This document shows positions 23,924 through 32,440 of a stretch of 64,000 nucleotides of DNA, piece by piece. The position numbers and the translations under genes were made by a program. This DNA is from Bacillus andreraoultii (GTDB taxonomy: Bacteria > Bacillota > Bacilli > Bacillales > Caldibacillaceae): contig NZ_LN868937.1 of the NCBI RefSeq assembly GCF_001244735.1, positions 1,650,797 through 1,714,796 of the forward strand, written 5' to 3'. Under the pieces are notes generated by a model, which was not told the origin of the DNA, did not search any database, and saw only the letters and a program-made list of their open reading frames with translations. Every line of letters starts with the position of its first letter. Positions within the stretch are counted from its first letter, which is position 1.

Positions 23924-24523
23924 GTGTACGCATTTATTGGAAAAATTGCAACGATGATATTAACAACATTCTCGAAAATTTCAGTAAAAAACATCGAACA
24001 TTTACCCAAAGATACAGGATATATAATTGCCTGCAATCATACGAGTTGGGTAGAAATTTTTGGGTTAGGGGTTGCAATATTACCGAGACAAATTCATTTT
24101 ATGGCTAAAAAAGAACTGTTCAACAATAAATACGTGGGAAAATTTTTATCCAGTTTAAATGCATTTCCTGTTGATCGCGAAAATCCTGGAACAAGCAGTA
24201 TAAAAATTCCTGTGAACAGGTTGAAAGATGGGAATGTAGTAGGGATTTTTCCAAGTGGGACTAGAGATGAGTCAGCACCACTAAAACGTGGGGTTGTCAC
24301 AATAGCGAATCTAGCAAAAGTGCCAATTATCCCATGTGCATATACTGGCCCGACCAATGTGAAGGAGATATTAAAAAGGAAAAAGATCAATGTCATTATT
24401 GGTGAACCAATGTATGTGAATGTAAGAGGTAAGGATGCATTATTAGAGAAAACGGAAGAGCTTTCTGACCGAATTCAAAATCTTGAATGGGAAATTATAT
24501 TACTAGGCTCTGTTAAAGTTTAA
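23924..24523 (+). CDS. plsC: 1-acyl-sn-glycerol-3-phosphate acyltransferase, 3' end rewritten by IS1595
   Basis: 199 residues with the acyltransferase blocks: NHTSWVEIFG (the usual HxxxxD reads HTSWVE here), FPVDREN, then FPSGTRDESAPLKRG and VPIIPCAYTG. It adds the second acyl chain to lysophosphatidate at the membrane. GTG 23924 follows AGGAG at good spacing. The last five codons (GSVKV, stop) lie in the left end of an IS1595 element. Without it the frame would run on past the second target repeat to TAG 26382-26384 with KEENSAQA. Only the tail is altered, so activity is probably kept. Confidence 0.85.
   Translation: MYAFIGKIATMILTTFSKISVKNIEHLPKDTGYIIACNHTSWVEIFGLGVAILPRQIHFMAKKELFNNKYVGKFLSSLNAFPVDRENPGTSSIKIPVNRLKDGNVVGIFPSGTRDESAPLKRGVVTIANLAKVPIIPCAYTGPTNVKEILKRKKINVIIGEPMYVNVRGKDALLEKTEELSDRIQNLEWEIILLGSVKV
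24498..24505 (+). repeat. Target-site duplication, left copy
   Basis: TATTACTA immediately precedes the left inverted repeat and is repeated exactly at 26350-26357. Eight bases is the usual duplication of IS1595 elements. Confidence 0.92.
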
Positions 24524-24544
24524 TGTTGATATAAAGAAAAAATA

Positions 24545-24572
24545 AGAACTTCCAATTATCTGGAAGTTCTAT
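24545..24572 (-). terminator. Terminator at the cargo-gene end of the IS
   Basis: AGAACTTCCA / TGGAAGTTCT around ATTATC, with T/A-rich flanks. On the reverse strand it lies downstream of the GNAT gene and would insulate plsC from antisense transcription. Confidence 0.75.
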
Positions 24573-24594
24573 CTTGTAATATAGTCTTATTCAA

Positions 24595-25146
24595 CTAAAA
24601 CTTTCTTTTGCTGAAGAACTCATCTTTAAGAATACTCAATCTTAAACGGTCAACAAATTTTTTATTTCTTAATCGGTCTTGTCTCAAAATACCTTCTTCG
24701 ACATAACCCATTCGTTTATAAGATTTTATGGCTCTTTCATTATCAACCTCAACTCTAAGCCAAATCTTGTTAAGTTCTAATTCATTAAACCCCCACAAAA
24801 GCATTTCTTGCATCGCAGATAATCCATACCCTTTTCCCCAATAGTTTTTATCACCTATTGCTATGCCTAATTCGGCGTGTTTGTTTAATTTATCGATGTT
24901 TTTCAGGTCAATCCAACCTATATGTTTACCCTGTTCAGTTACTATCGCTTTTTGTTCATATCCATTTGTTTTTTCAATGCACATCTTAATCCAATTTAGA
25001 GTTTCTTCTCTGCTAAATGGTGGATATTTATCTGGCATATTTAAATGTTTTGTTACTTCTTTATCTAAACACCATTGATATCGGTCTTCGACATCATCAA
25101 GAGTTAATTCTCTTAGTATTACTTTTGGCAGTTTTTTTGTTTCCAT
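24595..25146 (-). CDS. GNAT N-acetyltransferase (RimJ/RimL type), IS cargo
   Basis: 183 residues. GNAT features are VILRELTLDDVEDRYQW at the start, KHIGWIDLKNID and ELGIAIGDKNYWGKGYGLSA, the acetyl-CoA pyrophosphate loop being WGKGYG. RVEVDNERAIKSYKRMGYVEEG completes the RimJ/RimL-like fold. It would acetylate an amine of a protein or small molecule. AAGGGGGAC precedes ATG 25146. It lies inside the IS1595 ends, 72 bp downstream of the transposase on the same strand, so it moves with the element. A resistance role is possible but unproven. Confidence 0.85.
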   Translation of the reverse strand: METKKLPKVILRELTLDDVEDRYQWCLDKEVTKHLNMPDKYPPFSREETLNWIKMCIEKTNGYEQKAIVTEQGKHIGWIDLKNIDKLNKHAELGIAIGDKNYWGKGYGLSAMQEMLLWGFNELELNKIWLRVEVDNERAIKSYKRMGYVEEGILRQDRLRNKKFVDRLRLSILKDEFFSKRKF

Positions 25147-25217
25147 TTTTTGTCCCCCTTTTATACCGTAATAGCTCTTCCCACTAATCTGCCCGATACG
25201 TTGGATAAGAAACAATG

Positions 25218-26267
25218 TTATATCACAATTTTATTTAACCTAATTGTATCAAAGGTTTCCGAATTTTGTGTTAAGTTCCCTCTAATAATCAAGTCATTCA
25301 TCGTGACTTCATTTCTTTGATGTTGAATGCTTTCTAATACCTGAAACCAGACAAGGTAATTGTTTAGGTACTTAGTAGCAACACCGTTAAATCGTTGTAT
25401 CCATCCTTTAAGCCTTCGATGGTAATTATTGACGTTCTGAATATGGTATAACCCCTTTGTACGAACCTTACCATCAGACTTGAATTGATAAATAACCATT
25501 CCTTTTTCAGCAGCGTATGTTTTAAAGGCACGCCAAGAATCGGTACATAATATATTTTCACTTGAAAGTTTATGACCGATAGCTTTGTCCAATTGTTCTT
25601 TTGTTAATCTACCCATTCCTAATACCTGTGAAAAAGTCATTTTGTCACGGTCCCTTGCAACTAGAACACATACTTGTTCATTGCTTATACCACGTTTCTT
25701 TGCAGAACCACCACGCTTGCGGGGCTTTCTATCTTTAATTTTTCTCTGTCCTTTTTCTGAGTACAAGAAATAGGTCTCGTCCATTTCAACGATACCTTCA
25801 AAGTTTGATATTTCCAATTGTTTTAACGAAGATAAGAGCTTGTGTCTCCAATAAAATAATGTGACGTGAGTAACATTGCCAATCAATTCAGCAGACTTAC
25901 GTAATGAATATCCTTCTATCATACACTCGATAAACTTCATCCATTGGTTAAGACGACGAGTTCGATATAAAGCTGTATGTGTAAGGTCGGTAAATGTCTT
26001 TTTACACGCTTTGCATCGATAACGTTGCTTTTTAACTTCTTCTCCTTCAACGATAGTTGAATATTTTCCAAACCGAACAATATGCTCCGATTCACAATCT
26101 GGACAACGATAACCATTCTTGTTTTTACGCTCAGATATTTCTTGAAGAACGGTTCCTGTTGAGGAGGATGCTGTAAGTGCATCAATTAAATATTCTCGTA
26201 ATCGATGTTTTTCTGCTGGATTTAGTTTTTGAATGGCTTTAAGAATAACAGTTGCTCTCATCGTCAT
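25218..26267 (-). CDS. IS1595-family transposase
   Basis: 349 residues. A zinc ribbon at about 65-105 (YRCPDCESEHIVRFGKY ... YRCKACKKTFTDLTHT) is followed by a helix-turn-helix region and the DDE_Tnp_IS1595 core: IVEMDETYFLYSEKG (first Asp), ILCTDSWRAFK (second Asp) and YHIQNVNNYHRRLKGWI with the usual N-x2-N-x-H-x-x-L-K in place of E. ATG 26267 (MTMRATVIL) is used; ATG 26261 behind GGTGA is equally possible. A longer upstream frame has no ribosome site. Intact, so the element may still move. Confidence 0.9.
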   Translation of the reverse strand: MTMRATVILKAIQKLNPAEKHRLREYLIDALTASSSTGTVLQEISERKNKNGYRCPDCESEHIVRFGKYSTIVEGEEVKKQRYRCKACKKTFTDLTHTALYRTRRLNQWMKFIECMIEGYSLRKSAELIGNVTHVTLFYWRHKLLSSLKQLEISNFEGIVEMDETYFLYSEKGQRKIKDRKPRKRGGSAKKRGISNEQVCVLVARDRDKMTFSQVLGMGRLTKEQLDKAIGHKLSSENILCTDSWRAFKTYAAEKGMVIYQFKSDGKVRTKGLYHIQNVNNYHRRLKGWIQRFNGVATKYLNNYLVWFQVLESIQHQRNEVTMNDLIIRGNLTQNSETFDTIRLNKIVI

Positions 26268-26349
26268 CACCAACTTTAATAATGATAATCTTATTATAGA
26301 ACATAAGTTCCTGTATATCAAATAATCAACAACTAACTTTAACAGAGCC

Positions 26350-26357
26350 TATTACTA
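26350..26357 (+). repeat. Target-site duplication, right copy
   Basis: Second TATTACTA, directly after the right inverted repeat. From here the original plsC frame continues for eight more codons to TAG at 26382. Confidence 0.92.
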
Positions 26358-26446
26358 AAAGAAGAAAATAGTGCCCAAGCTTAGTATACATGGGTTATAT
26401 TCGTTTTTCTCAATCAATTCATAAATAGTGAAAAAGGTGTGAAAAA

Positions 26447-27442
26447 ATGAAACCATTTAAGGCATTCGTTGTTGATAAATTAGTAGATAATCAAATAGAA
26501 TTAAAAGTTACGGAGCTAACAATCAATGATTTACCTGAAGGAGACGTAATCATAGAAGTTCAATACTCAAGTGTCAACTATAAAGATGGCTTAGCTTCTA
26601 TTTCAAATGGTGGCATTGTGAGAAACTATCCATTTGTTCCAGGAATTGATTTAGCGGGGGTAGTACTCGTATCAAACGATTCCCGTTACAAAATAGGTGA
26701 CGAAGTATTAGTGACTGGGTATGATCTAGGTGTGAACCATTATGGAGGATACAGCGAAATTGCTCGTGTTCCAGGAGATTGGATTGTTCCGATACCTGAT
26801 GGGTTAACAATGAAGGAGACGATGGCTATTGGAACAGCTGGGTTTACGGCCGCTTTGTCTATTCATCGTCTAGAAGAGAACGGATTATCCCGAGATAAGG
26901 GAACTGTTTTAGTTACAGGAGCATCGGGTGGAGTTGGAAGTAGTGCAATAGGAATGTTGAAAAAATTAGGTTATACAATTACTGCAAGTACCCGCAAAAC
27001 AGCCGAACATGATTATTTGAAACAAATTGGAGCCAGTGAAATAATTTCTCTGGATGAACTTTCGAATCCGAAAAAACGTCCACTATTAAAGCAAAGATGG
27101 GCAGCCTGTATAGATCCGGTAGCTGGAGAATATTTACCAACGATTTTATCATCCATTCAGTATGGTGGTTCTGTTGCCCTTAGCGGTTTAACAGCTGGAA
27201 ACAATTTTACGAGTACCGTTTTTCCTTTTATCTTACGTGGAGTAAATTTGTTAGGAATTGATTCAGTTTTTTGTCCAATGGAGACACGTCTTGCAATTTG
27301 GAATCGTTTAGCAAAGGAAATGAAACCAGATAACTTATTGGAATCGATCGCACATGAAATAACTTTGGAACAATTACCACAAGGTTTACAACAAATTTTA
27401 AACGGAGAAATGAAAGGTCGAACAATTGTGAAGTTATCGTAA
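26447..27442 (+). CDS. yhfP: YhdH/YhfP-family quinone oxidoreductase (acryloyl-CoA reductase type)
   Basis: 331-residue zinc-free medium-chain dehydrogenase. The start FKAFVVDK, the SSVNYKDGLA motif and the NADPH loop VLVTGASGGVGSSAIGML are typical of the YhdH/YhfP/AcuI group, which reduces acryloyl-CoA or quinones. GSVALSGLTAGN and the LRGVNLLGIDSV loop near the end also fit. AAAAAGGTG precedes ATG 26447. The gene lies just outside the IS1595 insertion, and its promoter would be in the 60 bp after the old plsC stop. Confidence 0.88.
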   Translation: MKPFKAFVVDKLVDNQIELKVTELTINDLPEGDVIIEVQYSSVNYKDGLASISNGGIVRNYPFVPGIDLAGVVLVSNDSRYKIGDEVLVTGYDLGVNHYGGYSEIARVPGDWIVPIPDGLTMKETMAIGTAGFTAALSIHRLEENGLSRDKGTVLVTGASGGVGSSAIGMLKKLGYTITASTRKTAEHDYLKQIGASEIISLDELSNPKKRPLLKQRWAACIDPVAGEYLPTILSSIQYGGSVALSGLTAGNNFTSTVFPFILRGVNLLGIDSVFCPMETRLAIWNRLAKEMKPDNLLESIAHEITLEQLPQGLQQILNGEMKGRTIVKLS

Positions 27443-27543
27443 AGATTAAAAGTTTTATAAAATAAAGATTGACATAAAATTTAATATAATGGTATCATTC
27501 TTTCAGGGTGAAAATTTTGAATTGAAGGGAGGGTATAACCGTG

Positions 27544-27618
27544 ATGAATATTATAAAGCTTGTACGTTACGAAGAACTAAATATGGTTATAACCTGCCCT
27601 TATGGACATATAGGATGA
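27544..27618 (+). CDS. bmrB: BmrB-like leader peptide
   Basis: GAAGGGAGGG followed by GTG/ATG at 27541/27544 opens a 24-residue peptide MNIIKLVRYEELNMVITCPY... ending at TGA 27616-27618. In B. subtilis the bmrCD transporter is preceded by the small bmrB gene, whose ribosomes control an attenuator: drugs that stall translation switch the transporter on. The codons 27589-27601 lie in the arm of an RNA hairpin, as needed for such control. It is assigned by position and architecture, not sequence identity. Confidence 0.6.
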   Translation: MNIIKLVRYEELNMVITCPYGHIG

Positions 27619-27726
27619 ATTTTCTTTTGAGAAAAATGTTGCTAACAAATCAAAAGGGCGCAGGTTATTCTTGCGTCTTTTATTTCGGGCACCATGCTTC
27701 CGTTATGGACGTATGGTGTTTTTTTG
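27589..27726 (+). promoter_or_regulatory. Ribosome-controlled attenuator in front of bmrC-bmrD
   Basis: ATAACCTGCCCTT in the leader ORF (27589-27601) pairs over 13 bases with AAGGGCGCAGGTTAT (27654-27668, two bases bulged). Downstream, CACCAT (27690-27695) and ATGGTG (27713-27718) followed by a run of seven T form a terminator. The motif TTATGGACATATAGG in the leader is echoed by TTATGGACGTATGG in the terminator, suggesting competing pairings. A stalled ribosome would break the first hairpin and could rearrange the rest. Confidence 0.65.
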
Positions 27727-27818
27727 TCCATCTTAATTGGAATAAAATGGTATCAACAGGAAACTGTTTATATAAAGGCAATATTTGTTTGATTCGAAAA
27801 TAAAAGGGAGCGATAACG

Positions 27819-27872
27819 ATGTTTAGAAAAAAGATAATTATGATGAAAAGCTTAGATCTTGAAAGCGGATAG
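27819..27872 (+). CDS. Second short leader ORF (17 residues)
   Basis: AAAGGGAG followed by ATG 27819 opens MFRKKIIMMKSLDLESG and stops at TAG 27870, 30 bp before bmrC. The ribosome site is good. It may be a vestige or couple translation into bmrC; there is no other support. Confidence 0.3.
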   Translation: MFRKKIIMMKSLDLESG

Positions 27873-27902
27873 TTCAGATTACAAACAGGGAGTTGACACG
27901 TT

Positions 27903-29657
27903 ATGTTTAGTGTACTAACAAAATTACAATGGTTTTTTAAAGAGTATTGGCAGCGATATGTTGTTGCAATTGCATTATTAATACTCGCTAACTTTATTGA
28001 AGTTATTCCACCAATGATGATAGGTTCAGTTATTGATGATATTTTTCTAGGACATTTAACCAATGATAAATTCCTATTTTACTTGATATTCTTAAGCGGG
28101 TTAGCAGTGGTAAACTACTTTGTCACCTATAAATGGCAATACAATTTATTCGGTGGAGCATTTATCGTTGAAAAATCACTACGATCAAAATTAATGAATC
28201 ATTTTCTTCGCATGTCGCCAACATTTTATGAAAAAAATCGAACGGGTGATTTAATGGCCCGCGCGACAAATGATTTACGTTCCGTTTCTGTAACGGCTGG
28301 TTTTGGCATATTAACATTAGTGGATTCGACTTTGTATATGTTAACCATTTTGTTGATGATGGGATTTCTAGTTTCATGGAAATTAACGCTTGCAAGTATT
28401 TTACCGTTACCAATTCTTGCAATAACGATGAAAATATTAGGAGATAAAATTCATCACCACTATACAATTGCTCAAGACGCATTTGGTGAGATGAATGACC
28501 GGGTTCTTGAATCTGTCTCAGGTGTTCGAGTTGTTCGGGCTTACAATCAAGAAAGGGCAGAGGAGCAACTTTTTGAAAAGATGACAGAAGATGTTTTTCA
28601 AAAAAATGTAAAAGTGGAAAAGATTGATGCGTACTTTTTTCCAATTTCGCGGATTTTAACAGGTGCAAGTTTTAGTATAGGTTTATCTTTTGGGGCATAC
28701 TTGATTTTTCAACAACAAATTACAATCGGCGAACTCGTATCTTTTAACGTGTATTTAGGGATGTTAACTTGGCCAATGTATGCAATTGGTGAATTAATCA
28801 ATGTTATGCAGCGAGGTAATGCGTCGCTTGATCGGGTACAAGAAACGTTAAATTATAAGGAAGATGTACCAAATCCAAAGCAACCAAAACAAGTTGAGAA
28901 ATTAAGTACGATTGATTTTAATCAAGTGAATTTTCAATATCCAACTTCTCATTCGAAAAATTTACAAGATATATCCCTTCATATTAAGCAAGGAGAAACG
29001 ATTGGCATTGTTGGTAAAACAGGGAGTGGAAAAACAACCTTTATCAAGCAATTGTTGCGTGAATATCCGCTTGGTGCAGGAAAAATAAATTTCGCTGATA
29101 TCCAGATTGATGAGCAAAATAAACAAGATGTTCTAAAGTTGATTGGGTATGTACCTCAAGATACGTTTTTATTTAGTCGCAGTGTAAAGGAAAATATTTT
29201 ATTTGGAAATGAAGATGCAACTGAAGAAGAAATGATGAAAGCAATTTCTCTTGCAGATTTTGATAAAGACTTAAATTTGCTACCACAAGGATTAAATACG
29301 TTAGTTGGTGAAAAAGGGGTCGCTTTATCCGGTGGTCAAAAGCAAAGAATTTCAATTGCTCGAGCTTTAATAAAAAACCCTGAAATTCTTATATTAGACG
29401 ATGCTCTCTCTGCTGTTGACGGTAAAACAGAGGCGAAGATTATTAATAATTTACGGAAAGAGCGTGCGGGAAAAACAACTTTCATTACTACTCATCGTCT
29501 CTCAGCAGTTGAACATGCTCATTGGATTATTGTTTTAGATGAGGGAAGAGTGATTGATGCGGGTCGTCATCGTGAATTAATAGAAAGAGATGGCTGGTAT
29601 AAAGAGCAGTTTCAACTTCAACAATATGGAACGGTTAAGAAGGAGGTTGAAGTATAA
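27903..29657 (+). CDS. bmrC: Heterodimeric multidrug ABC transporter subunit BmrC-like
   Basis: 584 residues: six membrane helices (1-310), then an ATPase with Walker A GKTGSGKTT, ABC signature VALSGGQKQRIS and Walker B ILILDDALSAVD. The residue after Walker B is Asp in LDDALS, the non-catalytic form seen in one half of heterodimeric exporters; the partner has Glu. The start FSVLTKLQWFFKEYWQRY and FYEKNRTGDLMARATNDL match B. subtilis YheI/BmrC as remembered. Its stop overlaps the bmrD start (TAATG). Expression is likely controlled by the upstream attenuator. Confidence 0.92.
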   Translation: MFSVLTKLQWFFKEYWQRYVVAIALLILANFIEVIPPMMIGSVIDDIFLGHLTNDKFLFYLIFLSGLAVVNYFVTYKWQYNLFGGAFIVEKSLRSKLMNHFLRMSPTFYEKNRTGDLMARATNDLRSVSVTAGFGILTLVDSTLYMLTILLMMGFLVSWKLTLASILPLPILAITMKILGDKIHHHYTIAQDAFGEMNDRVLESVSGVRVVRAYNQERAEEQLFEKMTEDVFQKNVKVEKIDAYFFPISRILTGASFSIGLSFGAYLIFQQQITIGELVSFNVYLGMLTWPMYAIGELINVMQRGNASLDRVQETLNYKEDVPNPKQPKQVEKLSTIDFNQVNFQYPTSHSKNLQDISLHIKQGETIGIVGKTGSGKTTFIKQLLREYPLGAGKINFADIQIDEQNKQDVLKLIGYVPQDTFLFSRSVKENILFGNEDATEEEMMKAISLADFDKDLNLLPQGLNTLVGEKGVALSGGQKQRISIARALIKNPEILILDDALSAVDGKTEAKIINNLRKERAGKTTFITTHRLSAVEHAHWIIVLDEGRVIDAGRHRELIERDGWYKEQFQLQQYGTVKKEVEV

Positions 29658-31399
29658 TGGTTGGACGACGCTTATTTCAGTATGCTATGTATTATAAACG
29701 TATGATTATTGTCGCGTTAATTATGTTAACAATTGCCGTTACGGCAGAGGTGCTTAGTCCATTTGTCGCAAAAACCATTATTGATAATCATATTATGGCA
29801 AAACACGCAGATTTTTCCATGATAATGAAATTAATCGTTCTTTACTTTGGATTATTTGTGATTGCTGGTATTTTTAACTATGGTCAATACTATTATTTAC
29901 AAAAAGCAGCTAATCGGATTATTCAAAAAATGCGTAATGACTTATTTAAAAAGATTCAAACATTACCAATTTCTTATTTTGATAATTTACCTGCTGGCAA
30001 GGTCGTTGCGCGTATTACAAATGATACAGAAGCGATTCGCGATTTATACGTAGCGGTGTTATCAAACTTTTTCACTGGGTTTGTTTATTTAATAGGGATT
30101 TATACAGCGATGTTTCTATTAGATGCGAAACTTGCGATGATTTTTACATTACTAATTCCAATTATTATTGTCTGGATGATTATTTATCGGAAATTTGCAG
30201 CAAAATACAACCATGTTATCCGGTCAAAAATTAGTGAGATTAATGCAATGATTAATGAATCGATTGCAGGAATGCCAATTATTCAAGCATTTAATCGAGA
30301 AAAGAAGACTCGTCAGGAGTTCGAGCATTTGAATGAAACACATTTTCGTTATCAAAATAAACTTTTAACACTAAACTCATTATCTTCAGGAAATTTAGTC
30401 GGGTTTTTGAAGGCTATTGTCATTGTTGCTTTTATTTGGTATTTTGGCGGAGATGCTATAACAACTAGAACGACTTTAACTGTTGGTGTTCTTTATGCGT
30501 ATGTTGATTATATTAACCGTCTGTTTAATCCAATTCATAATATCGTTAATCAGTTTAGTAATTTAGAAGCGTCTTTAGTTGCTGGAGAGCGAGTGTTCCT
30601 TTTATTAGATGAGAAAGGAATACAGGTAAGCGATGAAAAGATACCACGTTATAAGGGAAATGTGCAATTTAATCATGTTTACTTTGCTTATAAGGAAAAT
30701 GAATATGTGTTAAATGACATTCATTTTCAAGCGAATCAAGGAGAGACGATCGCTTTTGTCGGTCACACTGGTTCAGGGAAGAGCTCGATCATGAACTTGT
30801 TGTTTCGGTTTTATGATCCGAGTCGTGGTGAAATATTCATTGATGGAGTCGATATTACAAAAGTTCCCCAACAGACGATTCGTGAGCATATGGCAATTGT
30901 GTTACAAGAACCATTTTTATTTTCTGGGACAATTTACTCGAATGTAAGTTTAAATGATCCAAAAATTACAAGAGAAATGGCTGAAAGAGCATTACGTGCA
31001 GTTGGTGCAGATTTCGTTTTTAATCAATTTGAACGAGGTATAGATGAACCAGTTCTTGAAAAAGGGAGTACATTATCCTCTGGTCAGCGACAACTAATTT
31101 CATTTGCACGGGCGTTAGCATTTAATCCTGCAATATTAATATTAGATGAAGCAACATCAAATATTGATACAGAAACAGAAAAAGTTATTCAACAGGCAAT
31201 GGATGTGGTGAAACAAGGACGAACGACATTCATTATTGCTCATCGTCTATCCACGATAAAAAATGCTGATCAAATTATTGTTTTAGATCGTGGAAATATA
31301 TCTGAGTATGGAAACCATGAACAACTAATGGAGAAAAAAGGAAAGTATTACCAAATGTATCAACTTCAGTTAGGACATAAACTTGGGGAAGTAGGGTAA
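29657..31399 (+). CDS. bmrD: Heterodimeric multidrug ABC transporter subunit BmrD-like
   Basis: 580 residues: six membrane helices, Walker A GHTGSGKSS, signature STLSSGQRQLIS (Ser and Gly present, slightly variant) and Walker B AILILDEATSNID with the catalytic Glu. With BmrC it forms an exporter whose second ATP site does the work. ATG 29657 overlaps the bmrC stop by one base, with AAGGAGG just upstream. It is shorter than B. subtilis YheH (about 670), which has an extra insertion. Drug range cannot be told from sequence. Confidence 0.92.
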   Translation: MVGRRLFQYAMYYKRMIIVALIMLTIAVTAEVLSPFVAKTIIDNHIMAKHADFSMIMKLIVLYFGLFVIAGIFNYGQYYYLQKAANRIIQKMRNDLFKKIQTLPISYFDNLPAGKVVARITNDTEAIRDLYVAVLSNFFTGFVYLIGIYTAMFLLDAKLAMIFTLLIPIIIVWMIIYRKFAAKYNHVIRSKISEINAMINESIAGMPIIQAFNREKKTRQEFEHLNETHFRYQNKLLTLNSLSSGNLVGFLKAIVIVAFIWYFGGDAITTRTTLTVGVLYAYVDYINRLFNPIHNIVNQFSNLEASLVAGERVFLLLDEKGIQVSDEKIPRYKGNVQFNHVYFAYKENEYVLNDIHFQANQGETIAFVGHTGSGKSSIMNLLFRFYDPSRGEIFIDGVDITKVPQQTIREHMAIVLQEPFLFSGTIYSNVSLNDPKITREMAERALRAVGADFVFNQFERGIDEPVLEKGSTLSSGQRQLISFARALAFNPAILILDEATSNIDTETEKVIQQAMDVVKQGRTTFIIAHRLSTIKNADQIIVLDRGNISEYGNHEQLMEKKGKYYQMYQLQLGHKLGEVG

Positions 31400-31436
31400 A
31401 AGGGACTTGAGTCGAATTTCTTGGTTAATAGGAAAG

Positions 31437-31512
31437 TATAAATTTTCCAATTTCTACTTTCCTATACGAATAAGTGCACAAGGAAGGCTCTAGCGTTCCT
31501 ACGTTTTCTTTA
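31437..31512 (+). repeat. Repeat family A, copy A6 (truncated)
   Basis: Head AATAGGAAAGTATAAATTTTCC with the TTTCTACTTTCCTA arm, GTGCACAAGGAAGGCTCTAG and a CGTTTTCTTTA tail. The middle third with the GCCGAAA hairpin is missing. Confidence 0.85.
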
Positions 31513-31570
31513 ATTAAAGGCTATTTTTCTCAAGGATGGTTGTTTTTCGAAAACAGCCTAATAAGGTAAA

Positions 31571-31620
31571 AATGTTAAAAGGTTGCCGTCACGCTTCACT
31601 ATTGGCAACCTCTTTTTTTT
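31571..31620 (+). terminator. Terminator downstream of bmrD
   Basis: AGGTTGCC / GGCAACCT stem followed by a run of nine or more T residues. Confidence 0.85.
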
Positions 31621-31729
31621 TGCGGTATGATTAATTTAACTTTTTAGTATCCTTTCATATATGAATGATGAATGTGCGATAATATTCCTTATAGCATTTG
31701 ATTTTATGGAATAAGGAGATATCGGTTCG

Positions 31730-32386
31730 ATGAATAAAATAAGACCGTTTGGTGGACTACTCAACATAAGCATTTTATGTTTAATTGTCTTTATGTTTAT
31801 GGCTATTTTTGTAAAAGAAGATCTGATGGAGAGGTTCGACTTAGCCGTTATTCAGTTTGTTCAAGGATTAGAATCAGAAAGTTTAACAAAGATTATGTTC
31901 GTTTTTACAAAAATCGGTTCTTTTCCATTTGTTATAACAATTTTTTTCATGTCATCTTTATTTTTATATTTTGTGTTGCATCATCGCAGCGAATTAGTTC
32001 TATATGGTGGGCTTCTCATCGTGACACAAATCGCTAATCAATTATTAAAGTCATTCTTTCAAAGAACGCGGCCTGAATTTCATCGTTTAGTTGAAATTGG
32101 TGGGTACAGTTTTCCGAGTGGACATGCGATGTCTGCTTTTACTGTATATACGATCTTGGCATTTTTATTTTGGCGACATATTCGAACTGCTTTCGGCCGA
32201 TTTTTGTTACTCGCTGTTAGTATACTATTTATCCTCTTAATTGGTATTAGTCGAATATATCTTGGTGTTCATTTTCCATCTGATATTATTGGTGGATATA
32301 GTATGAGTGCATTCCTCTGTGGAATAGGAATATGGAATTTTCTTAAAGTTCGGGCGAATCCTGAGAAACAATATAAAGTTTCTTAA
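31730..32386 (+). CDS. PAP2-family membrane phosphatase
   Basis: 218 residues with about six membrane helices and all three phosphatase motifs: KSFFQRTRP, SFPSGHAMSAF and SRIYLGVHFPSD. Enzymes of this group dephosphorylate undecaprenyl pyrophosphate, phosphatidylglycerol phosphate or related lipids on the outer face of the membrane. Bacillus homologues include BcrC-like and YodM-like enzymes; which one this is cannot be told. ATG 31730 follows AAGGAG. It is probably monocistronic or leads the short group with the next two genes. Confidence 0.88.
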   Translation: MNKIRPFGGLLNISILCLIVFMFMAIFVKEDLMERFDLAVIQFVQGLESESLTKIMFVFTKIGSFPFVITIFFMSSLFLYFVLHHRSELVLYGGLLIVTQIANQLLKSFFQRTRPEFHRLVEIGGYSFPSGHAMSAFTVYTILAFLFWRHIRTAFGRFLLLAVSILFILLIGISRIYLGVHFPSDIIGGYSMSAFLCGIGIWNFLKVRANPEKQYKVS

Positions 32387-32440
32387 ATAAAGGAGATGGC
32401 TAACATCATTTAAAAAAATAAGAAAAGTTGGGGTGGATAA

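Larger units (their letters stand above)
24506..26349 (-). mobile_element. IS1595-family element with GNAT cargo gene
   Basis: 1,844 bp. The ends are exact: GGCTCTGTTAAAGTT (24506-24520) and its inverted copy AACTTTAACAGAGCC (26335-26349), with the similarity extending to about 25 bp (22 matches). It is flanked by 8-bp direct repeats TATTACTA. Inside are a transposase gene and an acetyltransferase gene, both on the reverse strand. Perfect ends and target repeats point to a recent insertion. Confidence 0.95.

Noticed and set aside
23824-24108. 94-codon ORF overlapping the start of plsC
   Set aside because: Out of frame with the recognisable acyltransferase, no ribosome site, and no family pattern.
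26276-26300. Fur-like box (TGATAATCTTATTATA) near the IS1595 transposase start
   Set aside because: The second half does not fit the 7-1-7 pattern, and iron control of a transposase is unlikely; A/T-rich chance match.
27489-27803. 104-codon ORF upstream of bmrC
   Set aside because: It overlaps the leader ORF and the attenuator in another frame and has no ribosome site; its residues look random, with many Tyr, Trp and Cys.
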